NCBI RefSeq assembly: GCF_028682475.1
Contig: NZ_JANHLE010000011.1
Coordinates: forward strand, 1 to 64,000
Source of the DNA: Pseudomonas putida
Lineage (GTDB): Bacteria > Pseudomonadota > Gammaproteobacteria > Pseudomonadales > Pseudomonadaceae
Reading direction: 5' to 3'
Length of the DNA: 64,000 bases
The translations under genes were made by a program, and so were the position numbers. Shown here in pieces: positions 18,406 to 29,300 of the stretch; the first letter of the stretch is position 1, and each line of letters begins with the position of its first letter. Below the pieces are notes generated by a model. That model saw nothing but the letters and a program-made list of their open reading frames with translations, was not told the origin of the DNA and did no database searches.

Positions 18406-19419
18406 ATGCCCTTCGACACTCCTTCGCAACCGTTATCCTTACCCCGCTGGCTTAGCCTGGACGCCGATGAAAGTGATTGCCACCTGAGCCTTGTGCTTGA
18501 AGGCAGCCCGTTGATCCGGGTGCGTCTGGTGCGTGGTGAAACGCTGCAAGTTCACCTTGAAGCGTTTGCCCACGAGCGGCCACAGCAAGCCTTGTGGGCT
18601 GCATGCTATTGGCTGTTCGCCCGCGACCCTGGTTGCCAGCGCCTGACCTGGCACCTGAGTCCGGCACCGGCCGATGCACTGCTCAGCGGTTTGCTGGTCG
18701 AGCAAGACCAGAGCGGGGTGTACAGCTGTGAGAGGACGCAGTTCTGGCAATTGCCGCAGCCCTGGTTAGGTCAGGCGCTTGACGGGGTTTACCCGCAACA
18801 GATGCAGATCACCGAGGGCAAGCGCCATCCACGCCGCGCGCCGAAACCACGGGGTGAGGTGTACCGGCGTTTCGATGCGCGCCTGGGAGCCTGGGTATCG
18901 CTGCGCACGCTGGAAATCGACACCGATCTGGAACGTTTCAACCGCTGGCAGAACAACCCGCGGGTCCTGAATTTCTGGCAGGAGGGCGGCAGCCTCGAGC
19001 AGCACCGTGACTACCTGAGCAAACTGCAGGCCGACCCTCACAGCCTGACCCTGATCGGCTGTTTCGACGATCAGCCCTTTGCCTACTTCGAAGCCTATTG
19101 GGCCAAAGAAGACCGCATCGCTCCTTTCTATGCAGTTGATGACTACGATCGTGGCATTCACATGCTGGTCGGTGAAGAACATCACCGTGGCCCGCACAAG
19201 GTGGCCAGCTGGCTGTCAGCGCTGGTGCACTACCTGTTTCTCGACGATCCGCGCACCCAGCGGGTGGTGGCCGAGCCGCGTGCCGACAACAGCAAGATGA
19301 TCGGCTACATGCACGATCAGTGCTTTCATTGCGAGAAGGAATTCGACTTCCCGCACAAGCGGGCGGCTTTGATGATTCTGGGGCGGGAGCGCTTCTTCGA
19401 GCGTTGCAAACTGGTGTGA
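18406..19419 (+). CDS. Siderophore-type N-acyltransferase (AlcB/IucB-like GNAT)
   Basis: A 337-residue protein whose C-terminal half (about residues 165-335) is the GNAT domain of siderophore acetyltransferases such as IucB/AlcB (RFNRWQNNPRVLNFWQEGGSLEQH, then the acyl-CoA region RGPHKVASWLSALVHYLF and ADNSKMIGYM). The N-terminal 150 residues are family-specific. Such enzymes acylate an N-hydroxylated amine, here probably hydroxyornithine or a related pyoverdine building block, but the substrate is inferred. Its own IS box and the adjacent pvdS and pvdL place it in pyoverdine synthesis. P. putida KT2440 has an equivalent gene beside pfrI. Confidence 0.85.
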   Translation: MPFDTPSQPLSLPRWLSLDADESDCHLSLVLEGSPLIRVRLVRGETLQVHLEAFAHERPQQALWAACYWLFARDPGCQRLTWHLSPAPADALLSGLLVEQDQSGVYSCERTQFWQLPQPWLGQALDGVYPQQMQITEGKRHPRRAPKPRGEVYRRFDARLGAWVSLRTLEIDTDLERFNRWQNNPRVLNFWQEGGSLEQHRDYLSKLQADPHSLTLIGCFDDQPFAYFEAYWAKEDRIAPFYAVDDYDRGIHMLVGEEHHRGPHKVASWLSALVHYLFLDDPRTQRVVAEPRADNSKMIGYMHDQCFHCEKEFDFPHKRAALMILGRERFFERCKLV

Positions 19420-19423
19420 TCGG

Positions 19424-19466
19424 CAAGCTGCAAGTTGCCGGCAGGGAATGCGCAACTTGCAGCTTG
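19424..19466. terminator. Convergent hairpin between acetyltransferase and pvdS
   Basis: A perfect 15-bp inverted repeat (19424-19438 and 19452-19466; CAAGCTGCAAGTTGC with its complement) flanks a 13-nt loop between two convergent stops. It likely works as a shared transcript end. There is no U tract on either side, so a factor-dependent or protective role is also possible. Similar AAGCTGCAAG hairpins are common in P. putida genomes. Confidence 0.6.
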
Positions 19467-19472
19467 AAGCGC

Positions 19473-20003
19473 TCAAGTCCTCTGATTCGAGACTTTGCGG
19501 CAATGCACCATGGCGTCGCGGATCATGAAGTTGACCAGGGTCGGCGAGACGCCCAGTTCTTTGGCGATGTCTTTTTGGGCAACGCCGTGCAGGCGATACA
19601 TCTCGAAGGCATAGCGGGTGCGCTGCGGCAGTTCGTTCAACGCATCGGCGATGTGTTCCAGGGTGGCGAAGTTGATGTGCGTGGCTTCGGGCGAGGCGCC
19701 CTGGATGACCACGTTCAGGCCTTCCTCTTCGCTGCCGGAGTACTTGAGCTCCATGGACTGCTTGCGGTAATGGTCGATGGCCAGGTTGCGCACGATCTGA
19801 AACAGATAACTCAGCTGGGCCTTGAACGAGGAGGTGATCTGCGGCGCAGAGCTGAGCCGGAAAAAAGCGTCCTGCACCACGTCTTCAGCGCGGGAGCGGC
19901 AGCCGGTGATGCGCGCGGCGATCTTGACCAGAATGCTGCGGTTGTCGACAAACGCCTGGAGTAACGGTGAATCGCACTTACCTGTGGATAGTTGTTCCGC
20001 CAT
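19473..20003 (-). CDS. pvdS: ECF sigma factor PvdS/PfrI for pyoverdine genes
   Basis: The 176-residue ECF sigma factor directs RNA polymerase to IS-box promoters. It matches PvdS closely over region 2 (ARITGCRSRAEDVVQDAFFRL, FQIVRNLAIDHYRKQ) and region 4 (AQKDIAKELGVSPTLVNFMI). The start MAEQLSTGKCDSPLLQAF at 20001-20003 has AAGGTGA upstream and fits PvdS length; the 12 extra codons of the frame are not used. A Fur-like box lies about 77 bp upstream. In the P. putida group it is called pfrI. Six matching promoters are visible in this window. Confidence 0.95.
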   Translation of the reverse strand: MAEQLSTGKCDSPLLQAFVDNRSILVKIAARITGCRSRAEDVVQDAFFRLSSAPQITSSFKAQLSYLFQIVRNLAIDHYRKQSMELKYSGSEEEGLNVVIQGASPEATHINFATLEHIADALNELPQRTRYAFEMYRLHGVAQKDIAKELGVSPTLVNFMIRDAMVHCRKVSNQRT

Positions 20004-20079
20004 GGAAATCACCTTGTCTCTAAGAGGGAGGGGGAGCACTCCAAGCCGGGAGGCTTCCTACGACGTGCGACAAATTATT

Positions 20080-20098
20080 CGTAATGATAATTATTGTC
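20080..20098 (-). promoter_or_regulatory. Fur box upstream of pvdS
   Basis: Read on the plus strand the site is CGTAATGATAATTATTGTC, which agrees with the 19-bp Fur consensus GATAATGATAATCATTATC at 15 positions. It is 77-95 bp upstream of the pvdS start. Iron-dependent repression of the sigma gene is the established arrangement in Pseudomonas. Confidence 0.82.
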
Positions 20099-20205
20099 AA
20101 ATGAGAAAGCGGTGCGTATCAGAATAATTTGGTTATAAGTCCGACGCTGTGATCCACTTCAAAAAAGCCGCCTTCCAGCGCCCCGCCCAAGCTGTACTCA
20201 GCGCT

Positions 20206-20229
20206 TAATTATTTGCCCTGCCCATCCGT
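20206..20229 (+). promoter_or_regulatory. PvdS-type promoter of pvdL
   Basis: TAATT at 20206-20210, a 16-nt spacer and CGT at 20227-20229. It differs from TAAAT by one base. The expected start site is near 20237, giving a leader of about 100 nt before the ATG at 20341. Confidence 0.72.
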
Positions 20230-20251
20230 TCCTCTGTGTACATCACCCGGC

Positions 20252-20303
20252 GCTCGACAGGCGCAACGCGCAAGCGCATCGCCGCTACGCGCCACTGTCG
20301 AGC
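20252..20303 (+). other. Stem-loop in the predicted pvdL leader
   Basis: GCTCGACAG (20252-20260) pairs perfectly with CTGTCGAGC (20295-20303). The 34-nt loop is itself rich in GCGC and could fold further. It ends 37 nt before the start codon. A role in translation or mRNA stability is only inferred. Confidence 0.4.
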
Positions 20304-20340
20304 CCTGATTTCACGTACAGACTCTGGCAGGAACCCTCCC

Positions 20341-23300
20341 ATGACGGACGCCTTCGAACTCCCGGTTACGCTGGTCCAGGCACTGGCGCAACGTGCTGCG
20401 CAAACCCCGGAGCGGGTTGCCTTGCGCTTTCTGGCCGACGACCCGCAAGAGGAGGCGGTGCTGACCTTCCGGGAACTGGACCTGCGTGCACGGACCATTG
20501 CCGCTGCCCTGCAGGCCCGTACGGCCTTTGGAGACCGGGCCATCCTGCTGTTTCCCAGCGGGCCGGATTACGTCGCTGCCTTCTTCGGCTGCCTGTACGC
20601 TGGGGTCATTGCCGTGCCGGCCTACCCGCCTGAGTCCGCCCGTCGTCATCACCAGGAGCGCCTGCTGTCGATCATCGACGATGCCGAGCCGCGCCTGCTG
20701 CTGACCACCAGCACCCTGCACGACAGCCTGCAAGCATTGGCGGTGCTGGCCGAAGAAGCGGCGCCGCAGTTGCTGGCGGTCGATCATCTGGATGCAGCAC
20801 TGGCCGACGCCTGGCAGATACTCGCGCTGCAAGCGGATGACATCGCTTTCCTGCAATACACCTCCGGGTCCACGGCGCTGCCCAAAGGCGTGCAGGTCAG
20901 TCACGGTAACCTGGTGGCCAACGAGGTGTTGATCCGCCACGGTTTCGGTATCGACCTCAATCCGGACGATGTCATCGTCAGCTGGTTGCCGCTGTACCAC
21001 GACATGGGCCTGATCGGCGGCTTGCTGCAACCGATCTTCAGCGGTGTGCCTTGCGTGCTGATGGCCCCGGCGTATTTTCTCGCCCGTCCGCAGCGTTGGC
21101 TGCAGGCGATCAGCGACCACGGCGGCACCATCAGTGGCGGCCCCGATTTCGCCTATCGCCTGTGCAGCGAGCGGGTCAGTAGCGCGGCGCTGGCCAAACT
21201 CGACCTGAGCCGCTGGCGGGTGGCCTATTCCGGTTCCGAGCCGATCCGCCAGGACAGCCTCCAGGCCTTTGCTGAGAAATTTGCCGAATGTGGCTTCAGC
21301 GCCCAGAGCTTCTTTGCCAGCTACGGCCTGGCGGAGGCCACCCTGTTTGTCAGCGGCAGTAGCCGTGGCCAGGGTATTGCTGCGATGACTCTGGATGCCG
21401 GTGCGCTGGCACGCAACAGCGCCGAACCTGGCAGTGATGCGGTGCAGATGAGTTGCGGGCGCAGCCAGCCCGGGCACGGCGTGCAGATCGTCGATCCGCA
21501 ACAGCTGACGGTGCTGGCTGATAATCAAGTCGGCGAGATCTGGGCCTGTGGTCCGAGCATTGCCAAAGGCTACTGGCGCAACCCGCAAGCGACTGCGCAG
21601 AGCTTTGTCGAGCAAGGCGGACAGACCTGGCTGCGCACCGGCGATCTGGGTTTTGTCCGCGAGGGGGAGCTGTTTGTCACCGGCCGGCTCAAGGATTTGC
21701 TGATCGTGCGGGGGCACAACCTCTACCCGCAGGATCTGGAGAAGACCCTGGAGCGTGAGGTCGAGGTACTGCGCAAAGGGCGGGTGGCGGTGTTTGCCGT
21801 CGATGACCAGGGCGAGGAGGGCATCGGTGTCGCCGTCGAAATCAGCCGCAATGTGCAGAAGATCGTCAGCCCGCAAAGCCTGATCAAGACCTTGCGTCAG
21901 GTTATTGCCGATGCCTGCCAGCAAGCCCCGGCGGTGGTCCTGTTGCTCAATCCGGGGGCGCTGCCGAAGACGTCCAGCGGCAAGCTGCAACGTTCGGCCT
22001 GCCGTCTGCGGATGAATGATGGCAGCCTCGACTGCTATGCGCGTTTCCCGGATGCAGAGCAATCGGTGACGGTCGCTGAAACGCTGCTGGGCAACCCGTT
22101 GCGTAGTCTGATTGCGCGCCTGTGGTGCGAGCAACTGGGGGTGGAGCAGGTCGCCGACGATGACCATTTCTTTCTCCTCGGTGGCAACTCCATCGCCGCC
22201 ACTCAGCTTACCGCTCGCCTGGGCGATGAACTGGACCTGCAGTTGAGCTTGCGCGTGCTGTTCGATGCGCCGCTGCTGGGCGACTTCTGCAGCGCTGTTG
22301 CCGCCGCGCAGCAGGCGGGCTTAGCGCAGGGGGGGATCGAACGTCTCGCCCGTACCCAGGCGTTGCCGCAGTCACTGGCACAAAATCGTTTGTGGCTGCT
22401 CTGGCAGCTGGAACCGCAGAGCGCTGCCTATAACATTCCGGGGGCGCTGCATTTGCGCGGCGAGCTGGACCGGGCGGCGCTGCAGTCCAGTTTCCAGGCC
22501 CTGGTCGAGCGTCATGAATCCCTGCGTACGGTATTTGCCGAGGTTGATGGCCAGGCGCTGCAGCGAATCCTGCCAGCGCTGAAGCTCACTGTGCAGCACC
22601 TGGACTTGAGCGACCTCGACAACGATGCGGTACTGGCGCGACGAGAGGCCGAAGCGCAGCAACCGTTCGATCTGCAAGCCGGTCCCTTGCTGCGGGTGAC
22701 CCTGGCGCGCCTTGACAGCGAAGCGCATCAGCTGTGGGTAACGTTGCACCACATCATTGCCGATGGCTGGTCGATGAATATCCTCATCGACGAGTTCTCG
22801 CGTTTGTACGCCGCCCATTGCCAGGGGCAGCAGGCCGAGTTGCCAGCGCTGACCCTGGACTACGCCGACTATGGCAGCTGGCAACGGCAATGGCTGGCCG
22901 AGGGGGAGGCTGCACGGCAACTGAACTACTGGCAGGCGCAATTGGGCGATGAACAGCCAGTGCTCGACCTCGCCACCGACCACCCGCGCTCCAGCCAGCA
23001 GCACAAGTCGGCCGCACGCCTGAGCCTGCGTGTGCCGGCGGCGTTGACCGAAGCGCTGCGCAGTACCGCCCGGCAGCACGACAGCACCCTGTTCATGATC
23101 CTGCTGGCCGGTTTCCAGAGCCTGCTGCACCGCTACAGCGGGCAGTCCGATATTCGTGTCGGGGTACCTAACGCCAACCGTCCGCGCCTGGAAACCCAGG
23201 GGCTGGTCGGCTTTTTCATCAACACCCAGGTCCTGCGTGCGCAACTCGATTCGCGCCTGCCGTTTGTCGAGCTGCTGGCCCAGGTACGGCAGACCACCTT

Positions 23301-26300
23301 GCAGGCCCAAGCCCATCAGGACCTGCCGTTCGAGCAACTGCTCGCAGCCTTCCCGGATGCCCGCGAACAGGGCCTGTTCCAGGTCATGTTCAACCACCAG
23401 CAGCGCGACTTGAGTGCGTTGCGTCGCCTGCCCGGGCTGCTCGCCGAAGCGCTGCCGTGGCACAGCCGCGAGGCCAAGTTCGACCTGCAGTTGCACAGCG
23501 AGGAAGACCATCAGGGGCGCCTGTCGCTGTCGTTCGATTACGCCAGCGAGTTGTTCGACGCCGCCAGTGTGCAGCGTCTGGCGGCACACCTGCTCAGTTT
23601 GCTGGAGCTGGTGTGCGCCGAGCCGACGTTAGCCATTGGTGACTTGCAGCTGCTTGATGCACAAGGACGTGAGCAACTGCTGCAATGGGGGCAGGCCCCG
23701 GCGCCTGCAGCGCAACAGTGGGTGGTCGAGCAACTCAATGAGCAGGCACGGCTGACGCCGCTGCGTACCGCGCTGGTGTGGGACGGCGGCGCCCTCGACT
23801 ATGCCAGCCTGCACCAGCAGGCCAACCGCCTGGCCCATTACCTGCGCGACAAGGGCGTCGGCCCGGATGTCTGCGTGGCCATTGCCGCCGAACGTTCGCC
23901 ACAGTTGTTGATTGGCGTGCTGGCGATTCTCAAGGCCGGTGGTGCCTATGTACCGCTGGATGTCGATTACCCGGTAGAGCGCCTGGCCTACATGCTCGCC
24001 GACTGTGGCGCGAGCCTGCTGCTCAGTCACAGCGAGGTGCTGGCGCGTCTGCCGCAGGTGGACGGGGTCAGCGCCATTGCCATGGATCAGCTCAATCTCG
24101 ACAGCTGGCCGTGCCAGCCACCGGGCCTGCACCTGCATGGCGATAACCTCGCCTATGTGATCTATACCTCCGGCTCCACCGGGCAACCCAAGGGCGTCGG
24201 CAACACCCATGCAGCATTGGCCGAACGCCTGCAGTGGATGCAGCAGCGCTACGCGCTGGATGAGCACGACGTGCTGATGCAGAAGGCGCCGATCAGCTTC
24301 GACGTTTCGGTCTGGGAATGCTTCTGGCCGCTGGTCACCGGCTGCAAGCTGGTGCTGGCAGGCCCGGGCGAGCACCGCGATCCGCAGCGGATTGCCGCAC
24401 TGGTGCGCGAGCATGGCGTGACCACCTTGCACTTTGTTCCGGCCCTGCTGCAGGTCTTTGTTCAAGAGCCACTGGCGGCGAGCTGCACCAGCTTGCGCCG
24501 TCTGTTCTCCGGCGGTGAGGCGTTGTCGGCCGCGCTGCGTGACCGGGTGCTGCAGGTGTTGCCGCAGGTGGCGCTGGATAACCGTTATGGCCCGACCGAA
24601 ACCGCGATCAACGTCACTCACTGGCAGTGCAGCGAGGCAGATGGCGCGCGTTCGCCGATTGGCCGGCCGCTGGCTAATGTTTTGTGCCGGGTCTTCGATG
24701 AGGAGCTGCAGCTCAGTGCCCCCGGTGTTCCCGGCGAGCTGTTCCTCGGTGGGGCAGGGCTGGCGCGTGGCTACCTCGGGCGTCCAGGGCTGACTGCCGA
24801 ACGTTTCGTGCCCGATCCCGAGGGCGATGGCCAGCGTCTTTACCGGAGTGGGGACCGTGCCCGCTGGGTGGCGTCCCTGGGGGCACTGGAGTACCTGGGA
24901 CGTCTCGACCAGCAAGTGAAACTGCGCGGTTTTCGTGTCGAGCCGGAAGAAGTTGAAGCCTGCCTGCTGAGTCAGCCGGGGGTTGAGCAGGCGCTGGTAC
25001 TGATTCGCCAGACCGTCGCCGGGGCGCAACTGGTTGGTTATTACAGCGGCGTGGAAAACAACGCCGGACTGATGGCGGCACTGGGCGAACAACTGCCGGC
25101 CTATATGGTCCCGGCATTACTGATGCATTTGGCGCAGATGCCTTTGGGGCCGAGTGGCAAGGTCGAGCGCAAAGCGCTGCCGGAGCCGGTCTGGACCACC
25201 CGTGAGCACATCGAACCTAGCACCGCGCTGCAACAGCAGATCGCCGCGATCTGGCGCGAAGTGCTGGGGCTGCAGCAGGTCGGTCTGCAGGATGACTTCT
25301 TTGCCCTCGGCGGGCACTCGTTGCTGGCGACCCAGATCATTTCTCGCACCCGCCAGGCGTGCAACGTCGAGTTGCCGCTGCGGGTATTGTTTGAAGCCAG
25401 TGAGCTGTGCGCCTTTGCCCGCGAGGTCGAACGTATCCAGCACCGCGGCGAACACAACCTGCAGGGCGAGATCGCGCGGATCGACCGTCGTCAGGCTGTG
25501 CCTTTGTCTTACTCCCAACAGCGCATGTGGTTCCTCTGGCAGATGGAGCCGGACAGCCCCGCCTACAACGTCGGCGGCATGGCGCGGCTGCGTGGGGTGC
25601 TGGATGTCAGCCGCTTCGAGCAGACCTTGCAAACCCTGATCGTGCGCCATGAGACCCTGCGTACCACCTTCCCGAGCATCGACGGCGTGCCGTATCAGTG
25701 CGTGCACAGCGACAGCACGCTGCAGATGCACTGGCAGGACTTTTCCGCGCACACGCCTGCCGAACGCGAGCAACGTCTGCAGACCTTCGCCGATGAGCAG
25801 GCGCATCAACCCTTCGACCTGGAGCGCGGCCCGCTGCTGCGTGCCTGCCTGGTCAAGGCCGGCGAGCACGAGCACTATTTTGTCCTGACCCTGCACCATA
25901 TCGTCACTGAAGGCTGGGCCATGGACATCTTCGCCCGCGAACTGGGCGAGCTGTACGAAGCCTTTGTCGATGAGCGTGAATCGCCGTTGCCGGCTTTGCC
26001 GGTGCAGTACCTGGACTACAGCGTCTGGCAGCGCCAGTGGCTGGAAGCCGGTGAAGGCCGGCGGCAACTGGAGTACTGGAAAGCCCGGCTCGGTGACGAG
26101 CATCCGGTGCTGGAGCTGCCCACCGACCGACCGCGGCCAGCGGTCCAAAGCCATCGGGGTGAGCTCTATCGCTTCGACCTCAGTGCGCAACTGGCGGCGC
26201 GGGTGCGTGCCTTCAATGCCGAGCGTGGCCTGACCCTGTTCATGACCATGACCGCCACCCTGGCGCTGCTGCTCTATCGCTACAGCGGCCAGCAGGACCT

Positions 26301-29300
26301 GCGCATCGGTGCACCGGTGGCCAACCGCATCCGCCCGGAAAGTGAAGGGCTGATTGGTGCGTTCCTCAACACCCAGGTGCTGCGTTGCCAGCTTGATGGG
26401 CAAATTCGCGTCGCCGAGCTGATCGATCAGGTCCGCCAGACCGTGATCGAAGGCCAGTCGCATCAGGACCTGCCGTTCGATCAACTGGTCGAAGCCTTGC
26501 AGCCTGCACGCAGCACCGCTTACAACCCGTTGTTCCAGGTGATGTGCAACGTGCAGCGATGGGAGTTCCAGCAGCGCCGGCAATTGTCGGGCATGCAGGT
26601 GGATTACCTGGTCAACGACGCCCGCGCGACCAAGTTTGACCTCAACCTGGAAGTCACCGACCTCGACCGGCGTCTGGGCTGCTGCCTGACCTACAGCTGC
26701 GACCTGTTCGACGAGCCACGCATCGCGCAGATGGCCGCACACTGGCAGAACCTGCTGGCGGCCATGCTCGACAATCCCGAGCAGCGTCTGTGCGAGTTGC
26801 CGATGCTGGCCAGCACTGAACAACAGCAGCTGCGTAACAGCCTCGAAGGCGACCTTGATGCAGACCTGGAGCAGACCATCGAAGGCCTGTTCAGTGCGCA
26901 AGCGGCGCGTCAGCCGCAGGCCCTGGCGCTGACCTTTGCCGGTCAGCACCTGAGCTATGCCGAGCTGGACGCCCGCGCCAACCAAATGGCCCGGGTACTG
27001 CGCGAGCGCGGGGTGGGCCCGCAGGTACGGGTAGGTCTGGCGCTGGAGCGCTCGCTGGAGATGGTCGTGGGCTTGCTGGCAATCCTCAAGGCCGGGGGCG
27101 CCTATGTGCCGCTGGACCCGGAGTACCCGCTGGAACGCCTGCACTACATGATCGAAGACAGCGGCATCAGGCTGTTGCTCGGTCAGCGCAGCCTGTTCGA
27201 GGCACTGGGCGAACTGCCGGGTCCGGTCGAACGCTGGAGTCTGGAAGATGACGGCCCGGCGCTGGCCAATGTCAGCCGCGAGCCGTTGACCGTGGCCAGT
27301 CTGCCCGGCCATCAGGCCTACCTGATCTACACCTCCGGCTCCACCGGCAAGCCCAAGGGGGTGGTGGTCAGTCGAGGCGAGATCGCCATGCACTGCCAGG
27401 CAGTTATCGAGCGCTTCGGCATGCGCAGCGACGACTGCGAATTGCACTTCTATTCGATCAACTTTGACGCCGCTACCGAGCGTTTGCTGGTGCCGCTGCT
27501 GTGTGGCGCGCGGGTGGTCCTGCGCGCCCAGGGGCAGTGGGGTGCCGAAGAGATCTGCACCCTCATTCGCGAGCAGCGGGTGTCGGTTCTTGGCTTCACC
27601 CCGAGTTATGGCAGTCAACTGGCGCAGTGGCTGGCCAGCCGTAACGAGACCCTGCCGGTGCGCCTGTGTATCACCGGTGGCGAAGCCTTGACCGCTGAGC
27701 ACCTGCAGCGGATCCGTCAGGCCTTTACGCCGCAGCAGTTCTTCAATGCCTATGGGCCGACCGAAACGGTGGTCATGCCGCTGGCGTGCCTGGCACCGGA
27801 ACAGTTGCCAGCCGGTGCCGGCAGTGTGCCGATCGGCAGCGTGGTCGGCGCCCGGGTGGCTTACATTCTCGATGCCGACCTGGCGCTGTTGCCCCAGGGT
27901 GGAGTTGGCGAGCTGTATGTCGGCGGTGCCGGTCTGGCCCAGGGCTACCATGAACGGCCGGGACTCAGTGCCGAACGTTTTGTCGCCGACCCGTTCAGCG
28001 CTGATGGCGGGCGTCTGTACCGCACTGGCGATCTGGTGCGGCAGGGCGCCGACGGGCTGGTTGAGTATGTGGGTCGCATCGACCATCAGGTAAAGATTCG
28101 CGGCTTCCGCATCGAGCTTGGCGAAATCGAAACGCGCCTGCTGGAGCATCCGGCGGTTCGCGAAGCAGTAGTGCTGGCCCTGGACATGCCGGGCGGCAAG
28201 CAACTGGTTGCTTATCTGGTCTGCGCGCAGGCTCAGGCCGATGCCGCAGAGCAAGCCGCGCTGCGTGATGCCCTCAAGGCGCAGTTACGGTTGCACCTGC
28301 CAGATTACATGGTGCCCAGCCATCTGGTAGTGCTGGAGCAGATGCCCTTGATGGGCAATGGCAAGCTTGACCGCCGTGCCTTGCCAGCGCCTGATCTGGA
28401 ACACGGGCGTGAGCACTATGAAGCACCGCGCAACGCGCTGGAGCAGCAGTTGGCCAATCTCTGGCGCGATGTGTTGAATGTCCCGCGGGTCGGCTTGCAG
28501 GACAACTTCTTCGAACTGGGTGGTGACTCGATCCTGTCGATCCAGGTGGTCAGCCGTGCCCGTCAGGCGGGGCTGCACTTCACCCCGCGTGACCTGTTCC
28601 AGCACCAGACCATCCAGACCTTGGCCAGTGTGGTGCGCCGCAGCGACGACAACCCGGTCGATCAAGGGCCTCTGAGCGGTCGCGCGGCGCTGACGCCGAT
28701 CCAGCACTGGTTCTTCGACAGCGATGTCGCGCAGCCCCAGCACTGGAACCAGTCGGTATTGCTGGCGCCGACCGAACGTCTGGTGCCCAAGGCGCTGGAA
28801 CAGGCCTTGCAGCAACTGGTAGAACAGCACGACGCGCTGCGCCTGCGTTTCAGCACGCAGGATGGCCAATGGCAGGGCGACTATGTCCAGGGTGAAAGCC
28901 GCGAGCTGCTCTGGCAGGTGTCGGTCAACAGCTTTGCCGACTGCCAGCCGCTGTACAGCGACGTCCAGCGCAGCCTTGATCTGCACAATGGTCCGCTGCT
29001 GCGGGCACTGCTGGTCGAAGACGCAGAGGGGCAGCAACGCCTGCTGTGGGCAATCCATCACCTGGTGGTCGATGGCGTGTCGTGGCGGGTGCTGCTGGAA
29101 GATTTGCAGGCGCTTTACCGGGGCCAGGCACTGGCGGCGAAAACCCGCGCGATGAGCGATTGGGCCGCACGTCTGCAAGCCTATGCCGGCAGTGATTCAC
29201 TGCGCGACGAACAGCACTGGTGGCAGACGCAACTGAGCACGGCTCACCGTGAGCTGCCCTGCGATCACCCGCAAGGGGCGAACCTGCACAAGCAGGCGCA

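Larger units (their letters stand above)
20004..20340. other. Intergenic region between pvdS and pvdL
   Basis: 337 bp between divergent genes. It contains a Fur-like box serving pvdS, an IS box serving pvdL and a stem-loop in the pvdL leader (see separate entries). No gene is credible here. Confidence 0.75.

Noticed and set aside
20236..20340. In-frame extension of pvdL by 35 codons
   Set aside because: The segment lies in the leader after the IS box, is Arg/Thr rich and has no similarity to PvdL. The ATG at 20341 has a ribosome site and the normal beginning.
25117..28254. Open frame of 1045 codons antisense to pvdL
   Set aside because: It covers condensation and adenylation domains that are intact on the other strand, and shows no ribosome site or motif. 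Long mirror frames are expected at this GC content.
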